This document shows, in pieces, positions 40,967 through 51,539 of a DNA stretch of 64,000 bases (position 1 is its first letter; every line of letters starts with the position of its first letter). Under the pieces are notes generated by a model that was not told the origin of the DNA, did no database searches, and saw only the letters and a list, made by a program, of their open reading frames with translations. Source of the stretch: Planctomycetota bacterium. GTDB lineage: Bacteria; Planctomycetota; B15-G4; SIAN01. A program made the position numbers and the translations under genes. The DNA lies in assembly GCA_009691715.1 (NCBI GenBank), contig SIAN01000009.1, forward strand, positions 1 to 64,000, in the 5' to 3' direction.

Positions 40967-41898
40967 CGCGAATCCCCCGTGGCCGCGGTCGCGGCGCCCT
41001 CCGCTTCCCACCAACTCCGCCAGCGTTCGACGCTGTCGCCGAAACGGCGCTCGGTCAACCACTCGAGCGCCACGCAGCGCGCCCGTCGACCGCGCGCATC
41101 CGGCCCTGGCAGCGAGACGATCAGCTGATCGATCGTCTCCTGGCGCGCCGACTCACTCCGCCGCAGTGACGCCGCGATCACATGCGCCGGGATCTCCTCG
41201 AGCGCCCGTTCGAACGGCTTCGCATCCCCTGCCGCCGCCAGCGCCACTGCCGCCGGTCCGAAACGAAGTTCGAGCTCCGGGAAGCGAATCGTGATCACCC
41301 GCTCCGGCTCGTCGCCGAAACGTATCGCCAACGGATAGAGCACCGGTGCGAGTCGTGCCACCAAAGCCTCGGCACCCTTCGGAAGCGCCAGTCCGAGCGG
41401 CACGCACAGCTCACCGCTGGAGCCAGGCGCAACCTCGAGCTGGCCGAACTGGTCGATGCGCAGCGTCTCGAGCGACTGCTGAACGCCAAGACGCGCACTG
41501 GCCCAGGTCGACACGACTTCGGCGCGAACGCAGCCGAACTCCTCCGAATCGAACGGCCATACGCCCATCGATCGCTCGAGCTCGAGGGTGACCGACCGCT
41601 GCCCGGCGTTGTGCACGCGCAACAGCAGCGCCGCCTCACCATCGAGCGCGATCCAGGACGATTCGGCCACCGCCGAGAACGAGAGACCCCGCTGCGCGAA
41701 GTACGCGGCGACGATCTCCTCGCGAGTCGGTCCGCCGTCACGAAACGGGTTGTCGCCGAGCATCGTGCCCGACAGCAACGAATCGTCCCCGGTCCCTGCA
41801 GGAGGAACCGGGGACGAGCAATGAACCAACGAAAGCAACAGCCCGATCCCCGCGGCGAAGCGAACGAGCCCACGCACACATCGTGATGCGAGAGCCAT
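40963..41898 (-). CDS. Lipoprotein of unknown function
   Basis: 311 residues. Signal and lipobox GLLLSLVHCSS, Cys near residue 27. The mature region contains a beta-rich domain (ALLLRVHNAGQRSVTLELER; WPFDSEEFGCVRAEVVSTW), then a helical C-terminal part with two Trp-rich turns (VERWRSWWEAEG). No family recognised. ATG 41898 has GGAGG five bases ahead. It lies 29 bases after rpsA and is coupled to tyrS, so it is likely cotranscribed with translation genes. Confidence 0.8.
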   Translation of the reverse strand: MALASRCVRGLVRFAAGIGLLLSLVHCSSPVPPAGTGDDSLLSGTMLGDNPFRDGGPTREEIVAAYFAQRGLSFSAVAESSWIALDGEAALLLRVHNAGQRSVTLELERSMGVWPFDSEEFGCVRAEVVSTWASARLGVQQSLETLRIDQFGQLEVAPGSSGELCVPLGLALPKGAEALVARLAPVLYPLAIRFGDEPERVITIRFPELELRFGPAAVALAAAGDAKPFERALEEIPAHVIAASLRRSESARQETIDQLIVSLPGPDARGRRARCVALEWLTERRFGDSVERWRSWWEAEGAATAATGDSR

Positions 41899-41927
41899 GG
41901 CGTCCTCCGCAGGGACCGGGAGCAAGA

Positions 41928-43721
<1,794 letters not shown>

Positions 43722-43880
43722 TCGTTCACTCGCGCCACGCCGCCAGACGGCCGCGCAGCTCCTCTTCATCACCACCGCGCCCTGCGAACTGCCCTCGGCG
43801 CGGGCTGTGGGTCTCCGCATCGCTGCGCGCACCGGCCTTCCCGAACGGGAAGAGGGGCCGACGCGCGTCGCGGCGATGCG

Positions 43881-44507
43881 TCAGTCGCTCGCGGGTGCGC
43901 GCACTCGCGCACCCAGTTCGCGCAACGCCCGCTCGACGCGGGCGACGGTCTCTTTTCGATCCGAACCGACCACGGCGATCGGCGCCCCGACGCGGACCGT
44001 GATGCGTCCCGCGAGGTGCGGGCGCTTCTGTCCCCGCGGCCACGCCTCGAAGGCGCCGTCGATCACCACCGGCAGCACGGGCACTTCCGCCAACGCCGCC
44101 AACATCGCGAACCCCGCGGAGAGCGGCTTCAGGCAGCCGTCCTCGCTGCGGGTCTGCTCCGGGAAGAGCGCCACGGCATCGCCAGCGCGCAACCGCTCGA
44201 CCAGCCGCCGGGTCGCCCCGATGTCGCGCCCGTCTCGCTCCACGTGCTCAAGGTCGAGCAGCGCGGTGAGCATTCGATAAATGCGGCTCTTCTTCAGCGT
44301 CGCGCGCGGCGTGTAGACCAGCGCGCGCGGCAGCGCCGAGCCGAGCAGCGGCGGGTCGAAGTGCGACACATGATTGGCGACGATGATCAACCCGCCACGC
44401 CGCGGACACTGATGCGCGCCCTCGACCCGCAGCCTGAAGCAGGTCTTGAAGAACGTCCACGTGGCGCACTTGAACAGGTTGTTGGCAGCGACACCCCACC
44501 ATTTCAT
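43881..44507 (-). CDS. plsC: 1-acyl-sn-glycerol-3-phosphate acyltransferase
   Basis: 208 residues. The acyltransferase motif I is NHVSHFDPPLLG near residue 42, motif III is ALFPEQTRSEDG, and LPVVIDGAFEAWPRG corresponds to motif IV. It adds the second acyl chain to lysophosphatidic acid at the inner membrane. Short N-terminus with one amphipathic helix, no full TM. ATG 44507 overlaps the cmk stop (ATGA), the well-known cmk-plsC arrangement. Confidence 0.9.
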   Translation of the reverse strand: MKWWGVAANNLFKCATWTFFKTCFRLRVEGAHQCPRRGGLIIVANHVSHFDPPLLGSALPRALVYTPRATLKKSRIYRMLTALLDLEHVERDGRDIGATRRLVERLRAGDAVALFPEQTRSEDGCLKPLSAGFAMLAALAEVPVLPVVIDGAFEAWPRGQKRPHLAGRITVRVGAPIAVVGSDRKETVARVERALRELGARVRAPASD

Positions 44508-45376
44508 GGGGCCGCACTGCTCCCGGGCGGGCGTGGATCGAGCGGTCGGTCGGACGACTTGCCACCGCGAGCGGCCTCGACCACATCGCAGATCGCGGCG
44601 ACCACCTGCTCGAGCGCGACGTGGGTTGTATCGAGCACCGTCGCTCCGTCGGGAATGCACAGCGGAGCGACCGTCCGCTCGCGATCGATCCGGTCGCGCT
44701 GCGCGAGACCCTCCATGGTCTCGGTCAGCTCGTGCGGGTCCGCACGCGTTCCGGCCTGCTGGTGCAGTCGCCGGTGCGCTCGTTCGAGCAGTGAAGCGTC
44801 GAGATAGAAACGCCAACGGGCGTGCGGAAAGATGTGCGAGCCGGCGTCCCGGCCCTCGACCACGACTCCGCCGAAACGAGTCGCCTGCTCGGCTCCAAGG
44901 GCGCGCTGCCACTCGACGAGCGCAGCGCGGACCGACGGCACAGCGGAGACGGGGCTGACCAGCGCGGTGACTGCCGCGCCGCGCACCTCGTTCGACACGT
45001 CCTCGTCGTCCAACCAAACCTTGCCTCCGCCCCCAACGCGCATCCGCCGTCCACTCGTTCCTCGCGCGCTCGACGGCGCTGTACCGATTGACTCCGTCGC
45101 GACCGGATCCGTCGCGACCGACTCCGTCGCGACCGGCTCCGTCCCGACCGGCTCCGTCCCGACCCAGTGCGCCAGCACCGGCGCGAGCCGTGCCTCGTCG
45201 GCGTGTGCCGCCGTCGCAACACCGGCACGCAGAGCGGCCAATGTCACGGCGCGGTACATCGCCCCGGTGTCGAGATGGAAGAAGCCGAGCCGCGTCGCCA
45301 CGCGGCGAGCGACCGAACTCTTCCCCACGCCAGCGGGGCCGTCGACCGTCAGTACGTCCGAGTCCTCGTGTGCCAT
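44504..45376 (-). CDS. cmk: Cytidylate kinase with an inserted pentapeptide repeat
   Basis: 290 residues, against about 225 in the family. The P-loop VDGPAGVGKSSVARRVATRL and LDTGAMYRAVTLAAL open the protein; VWLDDEDVSNEVRG, EGRDAGSHIFPHARWRFYLD and RDRIDRERTVAPL are standard CMP kinase blocks. Between the first helix bundle and the NMP-binding part an extra stretch of about 45 residues contains VATES/VGTEP repeats encoded by five 15-bp units. It phosphorylates CMP and dCMP. The ATG follows a 92-base gap after the phosphatase gene. Confidence 0.93.
   Translation of the reverse strand: MAHEDSDVLTVDGPAGVGKSSVARRVATRLGFFHLDTGAMYRAVTLAALRAGVATAAHADEARLAPVLAHWVGTEPVGTEPVATESVATDPVATESIGTAPSSARGTSGRRMRVGGGGKVWLDDEDVSNEVRGAAVTALVSPVSAVPSVRAALVEWQRALGAEQATRFGGVVVEGRDAGSHIFPHARWRFYLDASLLERAHRRLHQQAGTRADPHELTETMEGLAQRDRIDRERTVAPLCIPDGATVLDTTHVALEQVVAAICDVVEAARGGKSSDRPLDPRPPGSSAAP
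45091..45165. repeat. 15-bp tandem repeat inside cmk, five copies
   Basis: Units at 45091, 45106, 45121, 45136 and 45151 read (A/G)(C/A)TCCGTC(G/C)CGACC(G/C). They are exactly 15 bp and codon-aligned, encoding VATES, VATDP and VGTEP variants. Units 1 and 3 are identical, which suggests recent slippage or duplication. Copy-number change would keep the reading frame. Confidence 0.92.
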
Positions 45377-45468
45377 TCAGAATCGCGGGACGATACGGGT
45401 TCGCCGCCAGCGCGCAATCGACCGTTTGCCCTGGGCGGCCCCGGGAGGCGCCCGGTCGACCGCCGCTG

Positions 45469-46272
45469 TCAGTCCCGCAGGCCGCGACTCGCAGGGGGCA
45501 GGCGCGTCAATTCAGGCCCGGCTCCTCCACGCCAGAACTCCGGCTCGCCAAGCGCAGCGGTCACGACGACGAACGCGCCGTCGTCGCAAAACGGCGGCAG
45601 CACCAGGAGTTCGACACCGGGCGCGACGGTGCGCCGCTCATAGTGGTGGACGTGGCCGCAAATGACGTAGCGAACATCCGCTCCCACGCGCGCCTCGACG
45701 GCCGCCGGCACGATCCTGAGCTTCGATCGCGGCTTCAGCGGTACCGCCCGGTCGGAGTAGCGGCGGATCCGCCGTCCGATCGCGCGCGGCACTGCTTCCG
45801 GCAGGTGGCGCGCGAGCCAGCGCACCAGCCGGCTGCGGACGATGACCTTGAGCGTCTGGTAGCCGTGGTCGTCGCTCAGAAGTTGATCGCCATGCAGCAA
45901 CCGCGCACGCCGGCCGGCCAGCACGACGTCGATCTCCTCGCCTGAGGCGACTTCGATCCCGAGCGGATCGCCATCAGCGGCGGTGAAGTTGTAGTCACGA
46001 TTGCCGGGCAGAAAGACGAACGCCACGCCCGCATCGCGCGCGCGACGGAACGCCGCGAACAGGGGCGCGAACTCTGCGATGGCGCGCTCCGCACCGCTGA
46101 GCCACAAATCGAAGAGATCGCCGAGCAGGAAGCAGGTGCGCGCGTGCGTCGCAGCGCGGTCGAGCAGCGCGACCATACGCGCAAGGCCTTGCGCATCGCG
46201 CGGCGTCAGATGGAGGTCGGCGACCAGCAGCGCGAGCCAAGGCCGAGCGCCCGCGGGAGGGTCCGCGGTCAC
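45469..46272 (-). CDS. LpxH-like UDP-2,3-diacylglucosamine diphosphatase
   Basis: 267 residues. Metallophosphoesterase motifs: ALLVADLHLTP (D-x-H), LLGDLFDLWL (GD), LPGNRDYNF (GNxD-type, His replaced by Asp), LHGDQLLSDDHGY (His) and ICGHVHHYERR (GHxH). Together with SDRAVPLKPRSKL and RHLPEAVPRAIGRRI these fit LpxH, the membrane-associated lipid A enzyme. In this organism lipid A synthesis is not shown by other genes in the window. GTG 46272 overlaps the regulator stop (GTGA). Confidence 0.82.
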   Translation of the reverse strand: MTADPPAGARPWLALLVADLHLTPRDAQGLARMVALLDRAATHARTCFLLGDLFDLWLSGAERAIAEFAPLFAAFRRARDAGVAFVFLPGNRDYNFTAADGDPLGIEVASGEEIDVVLAGRRARLLHGDQLLSDDHGYQTLKVIVRSRLVRWLARHLPEAVPRAIGRRIRRYSDRAVPLKPRSKLRIVPAAVEARVGADVRYVICGHVHHYERRTVAPGVELLVLPPFCDDGAFVVVTAALGEPEFWRGGAGPELTRLPPASRGLRD

Positions 46273-47672
46273 ACGTCTTCCATGCCGTAGTCGCGCATTT
46301 TCTCCCACAGGTTCTTGCGGCTGATCCCAAGCGACTTCGCCGCCTGCGCACGGTGACCGCGCGTGAGCTTGAGCACGTTCTTGATGTGCTCCTTCTCGGC
46401 GTCCTCGACCACTTCCTTCAGCGTCGGCACTCGCGTGGTGAGGCGTGCACCCGAACGGAACTCGTCGGACGGCGGGATCAGGTGCTCGCGCTTCAGATAG
46501 CGCCCTTCGCCGGCGAGCGCGATCGAGCGCTCGATCGCGTGGCGCAGCTCGCGGACGTTGCCGGGCCACGGATACCGCATGAGCTCGTCCATCACCTCGG
46601 GCTTGACCTCGTACGGCCGGCCGCCGCCGTGCGCGCGCATGAAGTGCTCGACCAGCAGCGGGATGTCCTCGGCGCGGTCCGCGAGACGCGGCAACTTCAC
46701 CGTGACCACGTTGAGGCGGAAGAAGAGGTCCTGGCGGAATTCGCCGGCCTCGACCATCTGCCGCAGCTCCTTCTTGGTGGCGCAGACCAGGCGGATGTCG
46801 ACGTCGATCAGCCGCTCCGAGCCGACCCGCTCGATCTTCCGCGTCTCGATCGAGCGCAGGAGCTTCACCTGAACCTCGAGCTTCAGGTCGTCGATGTCAT
46901 CGAGGAACAGCGTGCCGCCCTGCGCCAGCTCGAAGCGGCCGCGGCGCTGTTTCTTGGCGTCGGTGAAGGAGCCCGCCTCGTGGCCGAAAAGCTCGGCCTC
47001 GATCAGGCTCTCCGGCAACGACGCACACGACAGCGGGATGAACGGCCCGTTTGCGCGGCCGCTCGAGTCGTGGATCGCGCGCGCGATCACCTCCTTGCCC
47101 GTCCCGCTCTCGCCCTCCACCAGCACGCTCACGTCGGACTTGGCGACCGTGCGCACCGTCTTGATCACTTCCTGCATCACGCGCGAGCGGCCGATCACGC
47201 TGCCGAACCCCTCGCGCTCGGCCCTCTCGCGCAGGCGCGCGTTGTCGTCGGCGAGCGCCTGCATCTGCGCGATGCGCGCGACGTGGGCGACGATGTCGTC
47301 GTTCAGGAACGGCTTGACGACGTAGTGGTAGGCGCCGGCGCGAAGAGCCTCGACCGCCGACTCGATCGTGCCGAAGCCGGTCATCAGGATCACTTCGGTC
47401 GCAGCGCGCAGATGTTTCGCTCGTGCGAGGAGTTCGGTGCCGTCGGCGCCGGGCATCCGGATGTCGCTCACGATCACGTCGAAGACGCGCGTCTCGATCA
47501 GCTTCAGCGCCTCGCCGCCGTCGCCGATCGCGGTGACGCGATGGCCCGCGGTCACGAGGTCATCGCCGAGCGTGACCCGGATCGACTCCTCGTCGTCGAC
47601 GAGCAGGATCTCGAGCGTCAGGGCGGTGTTCGCGCGAACGGCGGCCGACGGAGTGGCAGGACTCTTGGTCAC
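46269..47672 (-). CDS. Sigma-54-dependent response regulator (NtrC type)
   Basis: 467 residues. Receiver domain 20-130 with LLVDDEESIRVTL and phospho-acceptor IVSDIRMPGADG; AAA+ domain about 155-390 with VEGESGTGKEVIARAIH (Walker A) and GGTLFLDDIDDLKLEVQVKL (Walker B); FIS-type HTH at the end (RAQAAKSLGISRKNLWEKM). The sigma-54 contact loop reads GSFTDA in place of GAFTGA. GTG 47672 has GAGG six bases ahead. Regulators of this kind (PrsR) control XrtA/PEP-CTERM systems, and it sits beside the FemAB-like gene. Confidence 0.93.
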   Translation of the reverse strand: MTKSPATPSAAVRANTALTLEILLVDDEESIRVTLGDDLVTAGHRVTAIGDGGEALKLIETRVFDVIVSDIRMPGADGTELLARAKHLRAATEVILMTGFGTIESAVEALRAGAYHYVVKPFLNDDIVAHVARIAQMQALADDNARLRERAEREGFGSVIGRSRVMQEVIKTVRTVAKSDVSVLVEGESGTGKEVIARAIHDSSGRANGPFIPLSCASLPESLIEAELFGHEAGSFTDAKKQRRGRFELAQGGTLFLDDIDDLKLEVQVKLLRSIETRKIERVGSERLIDVDIRLVCATKKELRQMVEAGEFRQDLFFRLNVVTVKLPRLADRAEDIPLLVEHFMRAHGGGRPYEVKPEVMDELMRYPWPGNVRELRHAIERSIALAGEGRYLKREHLIPPSDEFRSGARLTTRVPTLKEVVEDAEKEHIKNVLKLTRGHRAQAAKSLGISRKNLWEKMRDYGMEDV

Positions 47673-47777
47673 GATCGTCCTCGCGCTGGCGCGACGTACG
47701 GCCCCCGCAGTCGTCGCCTGCCGCGCGGCATCATCAAGCGCGCGTGGATCACGATCAAGCGCGCGAGCGGTGACCTT

Positions 47778-48899
47778 TCACGGGACCAGCCGCATCAGCA
47801 GCGGGCCGACGACGCGCGCGAAGCTGGCCGGAAGTGCCTGGATCACGCGCCGCGGCAGATCGAATTTCTGGTTGCCGGGATTCACCTCCGGCGCCGATTG
47901 CCCCGCGCCGAGCACGAAACGGTAGGGCAGCGGAGTCGGCTCGAAGCCCATGTTCTTCTTGAACTGGAACGGCCCGGTGCCGGCCCGGCTGCGGCCGAAG
48001 TCGAAGCGGCCGAAGCCTTCGGCTGCCGCGCACTGCATCAACTGCCAGTAGGCGAAGTTGCTGGCGGCGAGGCGATCCGACTCGGGAAGCGACCCGGAGT
48101 AGTAGGGATTCCAGGTGCCGCCGTGCAGGAAAGAGATCACGGCGACGACCACCGTCGATTCCTTGGTCACGACGTGCAGCCGCACCTGCCGACGGCCGAG
48201 CGCCAGCAGGTCGGCGAACCACTCCTTCGCAAAGGTGGGAGAGCCGAGGCGCTGCTTGTTCAACGCGAACAGGCGATGGAATTCATCGATCGCCTTCGGT
48301 GCCTCGCGGAACTCGAGTCGATGGCGGTCGCGTGCCTGCCGCGTCGAAGCGCGCGATTTGCGCGGGATGATCGCGAGGCACTCCTCGGGGTCGCGCGGCA
48401 GCTCGCGCACGAATGCGCAGTAGAGAGCGCTGCCCGGCAGCTCGGCGAACCCGCCGGCGATCAGCGCCGGATCGAGCTCTGCGTTGCGCAGTTCTGCGAA
48501 GCGCAATCCGTCGTCCGCGATCATCGACCGCACCCGCGTCAGCAACGCTGCCGCCGTCGCGCCATCCTGCGCCAGAGGTCCGCCGTAGACGGCGTAGGGA
48601 ATCGAGACCAGCGCCGGACCCGTCAAAGGCGAACGGGTCTCGAACAACGGGAGCACGCCGACGATGCGCTCGCCACGGCGCGCGACCAGCAAGCGCTCGC
48701 GGTGCGGGAAGTGGCGCACGACACGGGCGCGCCAGCCACTGGTGTGGAAGAAGGTGCCTCCGGCGTGGCGTTCGACGAACTCGTCGACGCCGTGGGGCGA
48801 GGCGCTCGAGGAGGACGCGGTGATCTCGACCGTGCCACTCGCCGGCACTGCGGAATCCGACTGCGCTGCGCTGACCGCCTCGGCCATCCCGCCCGACAT
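47778..48899 (-). CDS. FemAB-like GNAT-fold protein (PEP-CTERM/XrtA associated type)
   Basis: 373 residues, two GNAT domains in tandem. The first begins TFFHTSGWRARVVRHFPH and carries VGVLPLFETRSPLTGPALVS with IPYAVYGGP; the second carries VVVAVISFLHGGTWNPYYSG, FAYWQLMQCAAAEGFGRFDF and FGRSRAGTGPFQFKKNMGFE. These are hallmarks of the FemAB group found with exosortase systems. Such proteins may add amino acids or acyl groups to a glycan. ATG 48899 has GAGG eight bases ahead. It is flanked by a sigma-54 regulator and two GT2 genes. Confidence 0.85.
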   Translation of the reverse strand: MSGGMAEAVSAAQSDSAVPASGTVEITASSSSASPHGVDEFVERHAGGTFFHTSGWRARVVRHFPHRERLLVARRGERIVGVLPLFETRSPLTGPALVSIPYAVYGGPLAQDGATAAALLTRVRSMIADDGLRFAELRNAELDPALIAGGFAELPGSALYCAFVRELPRDPEECLAIIPRKSRASTRQARDRHRLEFREAPKAIDEFHRLFALNKQRLGSPTFAKEWFADLLALGRRQVRLHVVTKESTVVVAVISFLHGGTWNPYYSGSLPESDRLAASNFAYWQLMQCAAAEGFGRFDFGRSRAGTGPFQFKKNMGFEPTPLPYRFVLGAGQSAPEVNPGNQKFDLPRRVIQALPASFARVVGPLLMRLVP

Positions 48900-48928
48900 T
48901 GCCTGTCCCTCGCCGCCCGGCGCCGTGC

Positions 48929-50146
48929 TCAGCTCCGGCCCTCGCCGGCGCGCGGGGCGCCACGCCGCTCTTTCGGCACGGGCCCGAGCAGCACTGAGCT
49001 TTCGTCCGGACGCCTGGTCGACAGCCGTGGCGAACGGGACGATGGCGGATCGTCGGCATCGACCGAGCCAGCGTCGCCTTCGCGCCGCGCGTCGTCGCCA
49101 CGATTCGTCCCTGATTTGCCCTCCTGACCGGCGTCGCCGCCGCCGGAAACGCGTCCGATCTTGTAGTCCTTCAGGTGGCGCGCCTGCGTGAAGATCACGA
49201 TCTCGGCGACCAGCCCGATGAAGAACGTCTGCACGCCGAGCACGATCATCAGCGCGCCGAAGATCAGCCAAGCGCGGTTCTTGAGTCGCGTGCCCGGATC
49301 GTCGCCGCCGCCGATGAACTCGATCAGGAGCACGAGGCAGGTCAGCATGCCGACGCCGAAGATGGCGCCGCCGGCCAACCCGAAAAATCTCAGCGGCTTG
49401 CGGGTGAACCGGGTGAGGAAGATCAGCGCGGCGATGTCGAGGATGCGGCGCAGGTAGACGCCACCACCGAACAGCGAGCCGAGCAGCTTGCCTCGCCCCT
49501 CCTCCTTCAGGTGCCGTACCTTCACTTCGGCGACGTCGTAGCCGGCGCGGAACGCCAGCACTGGCAGGAACCGATACATGTCACCCTGCACCGAAACGTC
49601 TTCGAACACCCGCCGCACCATCGCGCGGACCATGCAGTTCAGGTCGTGCACGCGAGTGCGGGTCAGCAGGCGCATCACCGAATTGAAGATCGACGACTGC
49701 ACCCGATTCAGCCACGGATCGAGGCGCGGCAGACGCCAGCAGGTCACGACGTCGGCGCCGCTGTCGAGCGCGTCGAGGAGCTTGTTCACGTCCACCGGAT
49801 CGATCTGGATGTATTGCGGCAGCGTCAGCACGGCGCGGCCGCGCGCGATCTTGAACCCGGCGGCGAGCGCGATCGACTCGCCGAACGGCTGGTTGAACTT
49901 GATCAACCGGACCGAGATGCCGTGTGGTCGCCGGGCCGCCAGATCCTCGAACAGCGAATCTGGCGTTCCATCGAGGACGAACACGAACTCGTACGTGAGC
50001 CCGCGCTTCGCGAACTCGCGGCCGAATTGCTCGATGATGGCTTCGAACTCGACCGCTTCGTCGTGTACCGGAACGACGACCGTGAGGTCGCGCATCGAGT
50101 CGCCGTTCCCGTCGCCGGTCGGCGCCATCGTCGCGAGGGCGTTCAA
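48929..50146 (-). CDS. Glycosyltransferase family 2, membrane-bound (second of pair)
   Basis: 405 residues. GT2 fold with LTVVVPVHDEAVEFEAII, VFVLDGTPDSLFEDL and LTLPQYIQIDPVDVNKLLDA, then two TM helices near 245-265 and 290-320 (LAGGAIFGVGMLTCLVLLIE; FGALMIVLGVQTFFIGLVAE). The usual catalytic DxD is replaced by the QYIQIDP turn, so donor binding may differ. A 70-residue hydrophilic C-terminal tail is unusual. TTG 50146 overlaps the previous gene's stop (TTGA) with GGAG eight bases ahead; ATG 50128 is the alternative. Confidence 0.85.
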   Translation of the reverse strand: MNALATMAPTGDGNGDSMRDLTVVVPVHDEAVEFEAIIEQFGREFAKRGLTYEFVFVLDGTPDSLFEDLAARRPHGISVRLIKFNQPFGESIALAAGFKIARGRAVLTLPQYIQIDPVDVNKLLDALDSGADVVTCWRLPRLDPWLNRVQSSIFNSVMRLLTRTRVHDLNCMVRAMVRRVFEDVSVQGDMYRFLPVLAFRAGYDVAEVKVRHLKEEGRGKLLGSLFGGGVYLRRILDIAALIFLTRFTRKPLRFFGLAGGAIFGVGMLTCLVLLIEFIGGGDDPGTRLKNRAWLIFGALMIVLGVQTFFIGLVAEIVIFTQARHLKDYKIGRVSGGGDAGQEGKSGTNRGDDARREGDAGSVDADDPPSSRSPRLSTRRPDESSVLLGPVPKERRGAPRAGEGRS

Positions 50147-51138
50147 AGCGGTGGCTCCGGGACCAGCAACCGCGAATCGCCGCTCTCATGCTCGGTCCAC
50201 AGTTGCTCCATGCCGGGATCGCCGACGCGGTTCAGCAGCTCGCAGAGGAATCCGAGCGTGAGGAGCGTGACGCCGAGGTAGGTGCCAAGCGCGGAGAGAC
50301 CCGGGAAGATCACGGTCGAGAGCATCCCTTCGGTACCGTCGTCGCCGCCGCCGCCGCCCAGGTTGCGTTCGCCAAACAAGGCGCCGAACAGGATGCCCGC
50401 GACCAGCAGGAAGACCCACACCGACGTGCGGCCGAACCAGTGCAGCGGCCGGAAAGCGAAATGCACGAGAAGCTGAAGCACGAGGATGTCGAGCATCACG
50501 CGATAGATGCGGTTCATTCCATACTTCGACTCGCCGAACCGCCGCGAATGGTGGCGCACGACGATCTCGCTCACCTTCGCGCCAAGAGCGGCGGCGAACG
50601 CCGGGACGTAGCGATGCATGTCGGAGTAGAGCGGGACGCGGCGCAGGAATTCGGTGCGGTAGCCCTTCAACGTGCAGCCGAAGTCGTGCAGCGGCACGCC
50701 CGAGACCCGAGCGATCAAGGCGTTCGCGATCAGGGAGGGCAGGCGCCGGGACAGGAAGCGGTCCTTGCGATCACGCCGCCAGCCCGACACGACGTCGAAG
50801 CCGCGGTCGAGCTCGGCGACGAGACGCGGAATGTCCTCGGGATCGTTCTGCAGGTCGGCATCAAGCGCGATCACGTAGCGCCCTCGCACGTGATCGATCC
50901 CGGCGCACAGGGCCGCGGTCTGGCCGGCGTTCTCGGACAGCGTGATCACGCGCATCCGCGGGTCGATCGTGAGGATCTCCTCCAGCCGGTCGGCCGTCGC
51001 ATCGCTCGAACCATCGTTGACGAAGATCACCTCGAAGCTGCGGCCAAGTTGCTTCAGGACGCGATGGAGCGCGTTCGCGAGGAGCGACACGGAGTCCTCC
51101 TCGTTGAAGCAGGGAATGACGACCGACAGTTCGGGCAC
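50143..51138 (-). CDS. Glycosyltransferase family 2, dolichol-phosphate-mannose synthase-like
   Basis: About 331 residues. LSVVIPCFNEEDSVSLLANA, FVNDGSSDATADRLEEIL, VIALDADLQNDPEDIPRLV (DAD metal site) and VSGWRRDRKDRFLSRRLPS are typical of ArnC/DPM1-type polyprenyl-phosphate glycosyltransferases. Two TM helices near 230-250 and 285-315. It loads a sugar onto undecaprenyl phosphate at the inner membrane face. The start is uncertain; GTG 51138 fits the conserved N-terminus but has no ribosome binding site, and a short ORF with a strong one lies 66 bases upstream. Confidence 0.88.
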   Translation of the reverse strand: MPELSVVIPCFNEEDSVSLLANALHRVLKQLGRSFEVIFVNDGSSDATADRLEEILTIDPRMRVITLSENAGQTAALCAGIDHVRGRYVIALDADLQNDPEDIPRLVAELDRGFDVVSGWRRDRKDRFLSRRLPSLIANALIARVSGVPLHDFGCTLKGYRTEFLRRVPLYSDMHRYVPAFAAALGAKVSEIVVRHHSRRFGESKYGMNRIYRVMLDILVLQLLVHFAFRPLHWFGRTSVWVFLLVAGILFGALFGERNLGGGGGDDGTEGMLSTVIFPGLSALGTYLGVTLLTLGFLCELLNRVGDPGMEQLWTEHESGDSRLLVPEPPL

Positions 51139-51539
51139 CGTGTTGTGGGTCCAGGAGCGTGGGGGAAAGGACCTCGAGCCCGACGATTCGGCCTCCGGGC
51201 GGCCTATCGACTCGACCCATGGTTTTCCTGCATTACACCCATCCGTCGCGGGGTACTGCGAATCGGAATGGAACTCGCAATCAATAGCGCCCAAACGCGG
51301 TTGTACAACGTGTGTCGCCCCAACGACAGCGCCATTGTGGCTCCTTTCCAAGCGGGCTAGAACGACCGCGCACTCAAGAGTCGCAACCGGGTGGGATCGC
51401 CAGCGCTGGGATGCGCGATGCAGGGGTGCGTCGCGGCCGCCGGCACGCCTGCCGGGACGATTGCGGCATGTGTCGGAGTGCGTGGAAAGGGGCTCCGCGC
51501 GTCGCATGACTCGATCGCCTGCATGACTCCGTCAGTCGA
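51139..51539. other. 401-base region with only a candidate short ORF
   Basis: Lies between the divergent GT2 and kinase-like genes. It is somewhat richer in A+T than its surroundings. It holds a 43-codon minus-strand ORF (51204-51335) and the palindrome GTTGTACAAC (51300-51309). No convincing sigma-70 promoter or structured RNA is seen by eye. Confidence 0.5.
51204..51335 (-). CDS. Candidate 43-residue ORF upstream of the GT2 pair
   Basis: ATG 51335 is preceded by AAAGGAG five bases ahead, one of the best ribosome binding sites in the window. The peptide begins MALSLGRHTLYNRVW, has a short hydrophobic stretch (WALLIASSIPI) and ends in a basic, Met-containing tail before TAG at 51206-51204. 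It ends 65 bases before the GT2 start on the same strand, so it could be a leader peptide or small membrane protein. No homologue is known to me; the small size keeps confidence low. Confidence 0.4.
   Translation of the reverse strand: MALSLGRHTLYNRVWALLIASSIPIRSTPRRMGVMQENHGSSR

Noticed and set aside
46353..49127. 924-codon open frame opposite the NtrC-type regulator and FemAB-like gene
   Set aside because: Antisense shadow; the minus-strand proteins carry clear catalytic motifs.
50143..51138. PEP-CTERM sorting signal suggested by the VPEPPL end of the GT2 protein
   Set aside because: No TM helix and basic cluster follow the PEP, so it is not a sorting signal.
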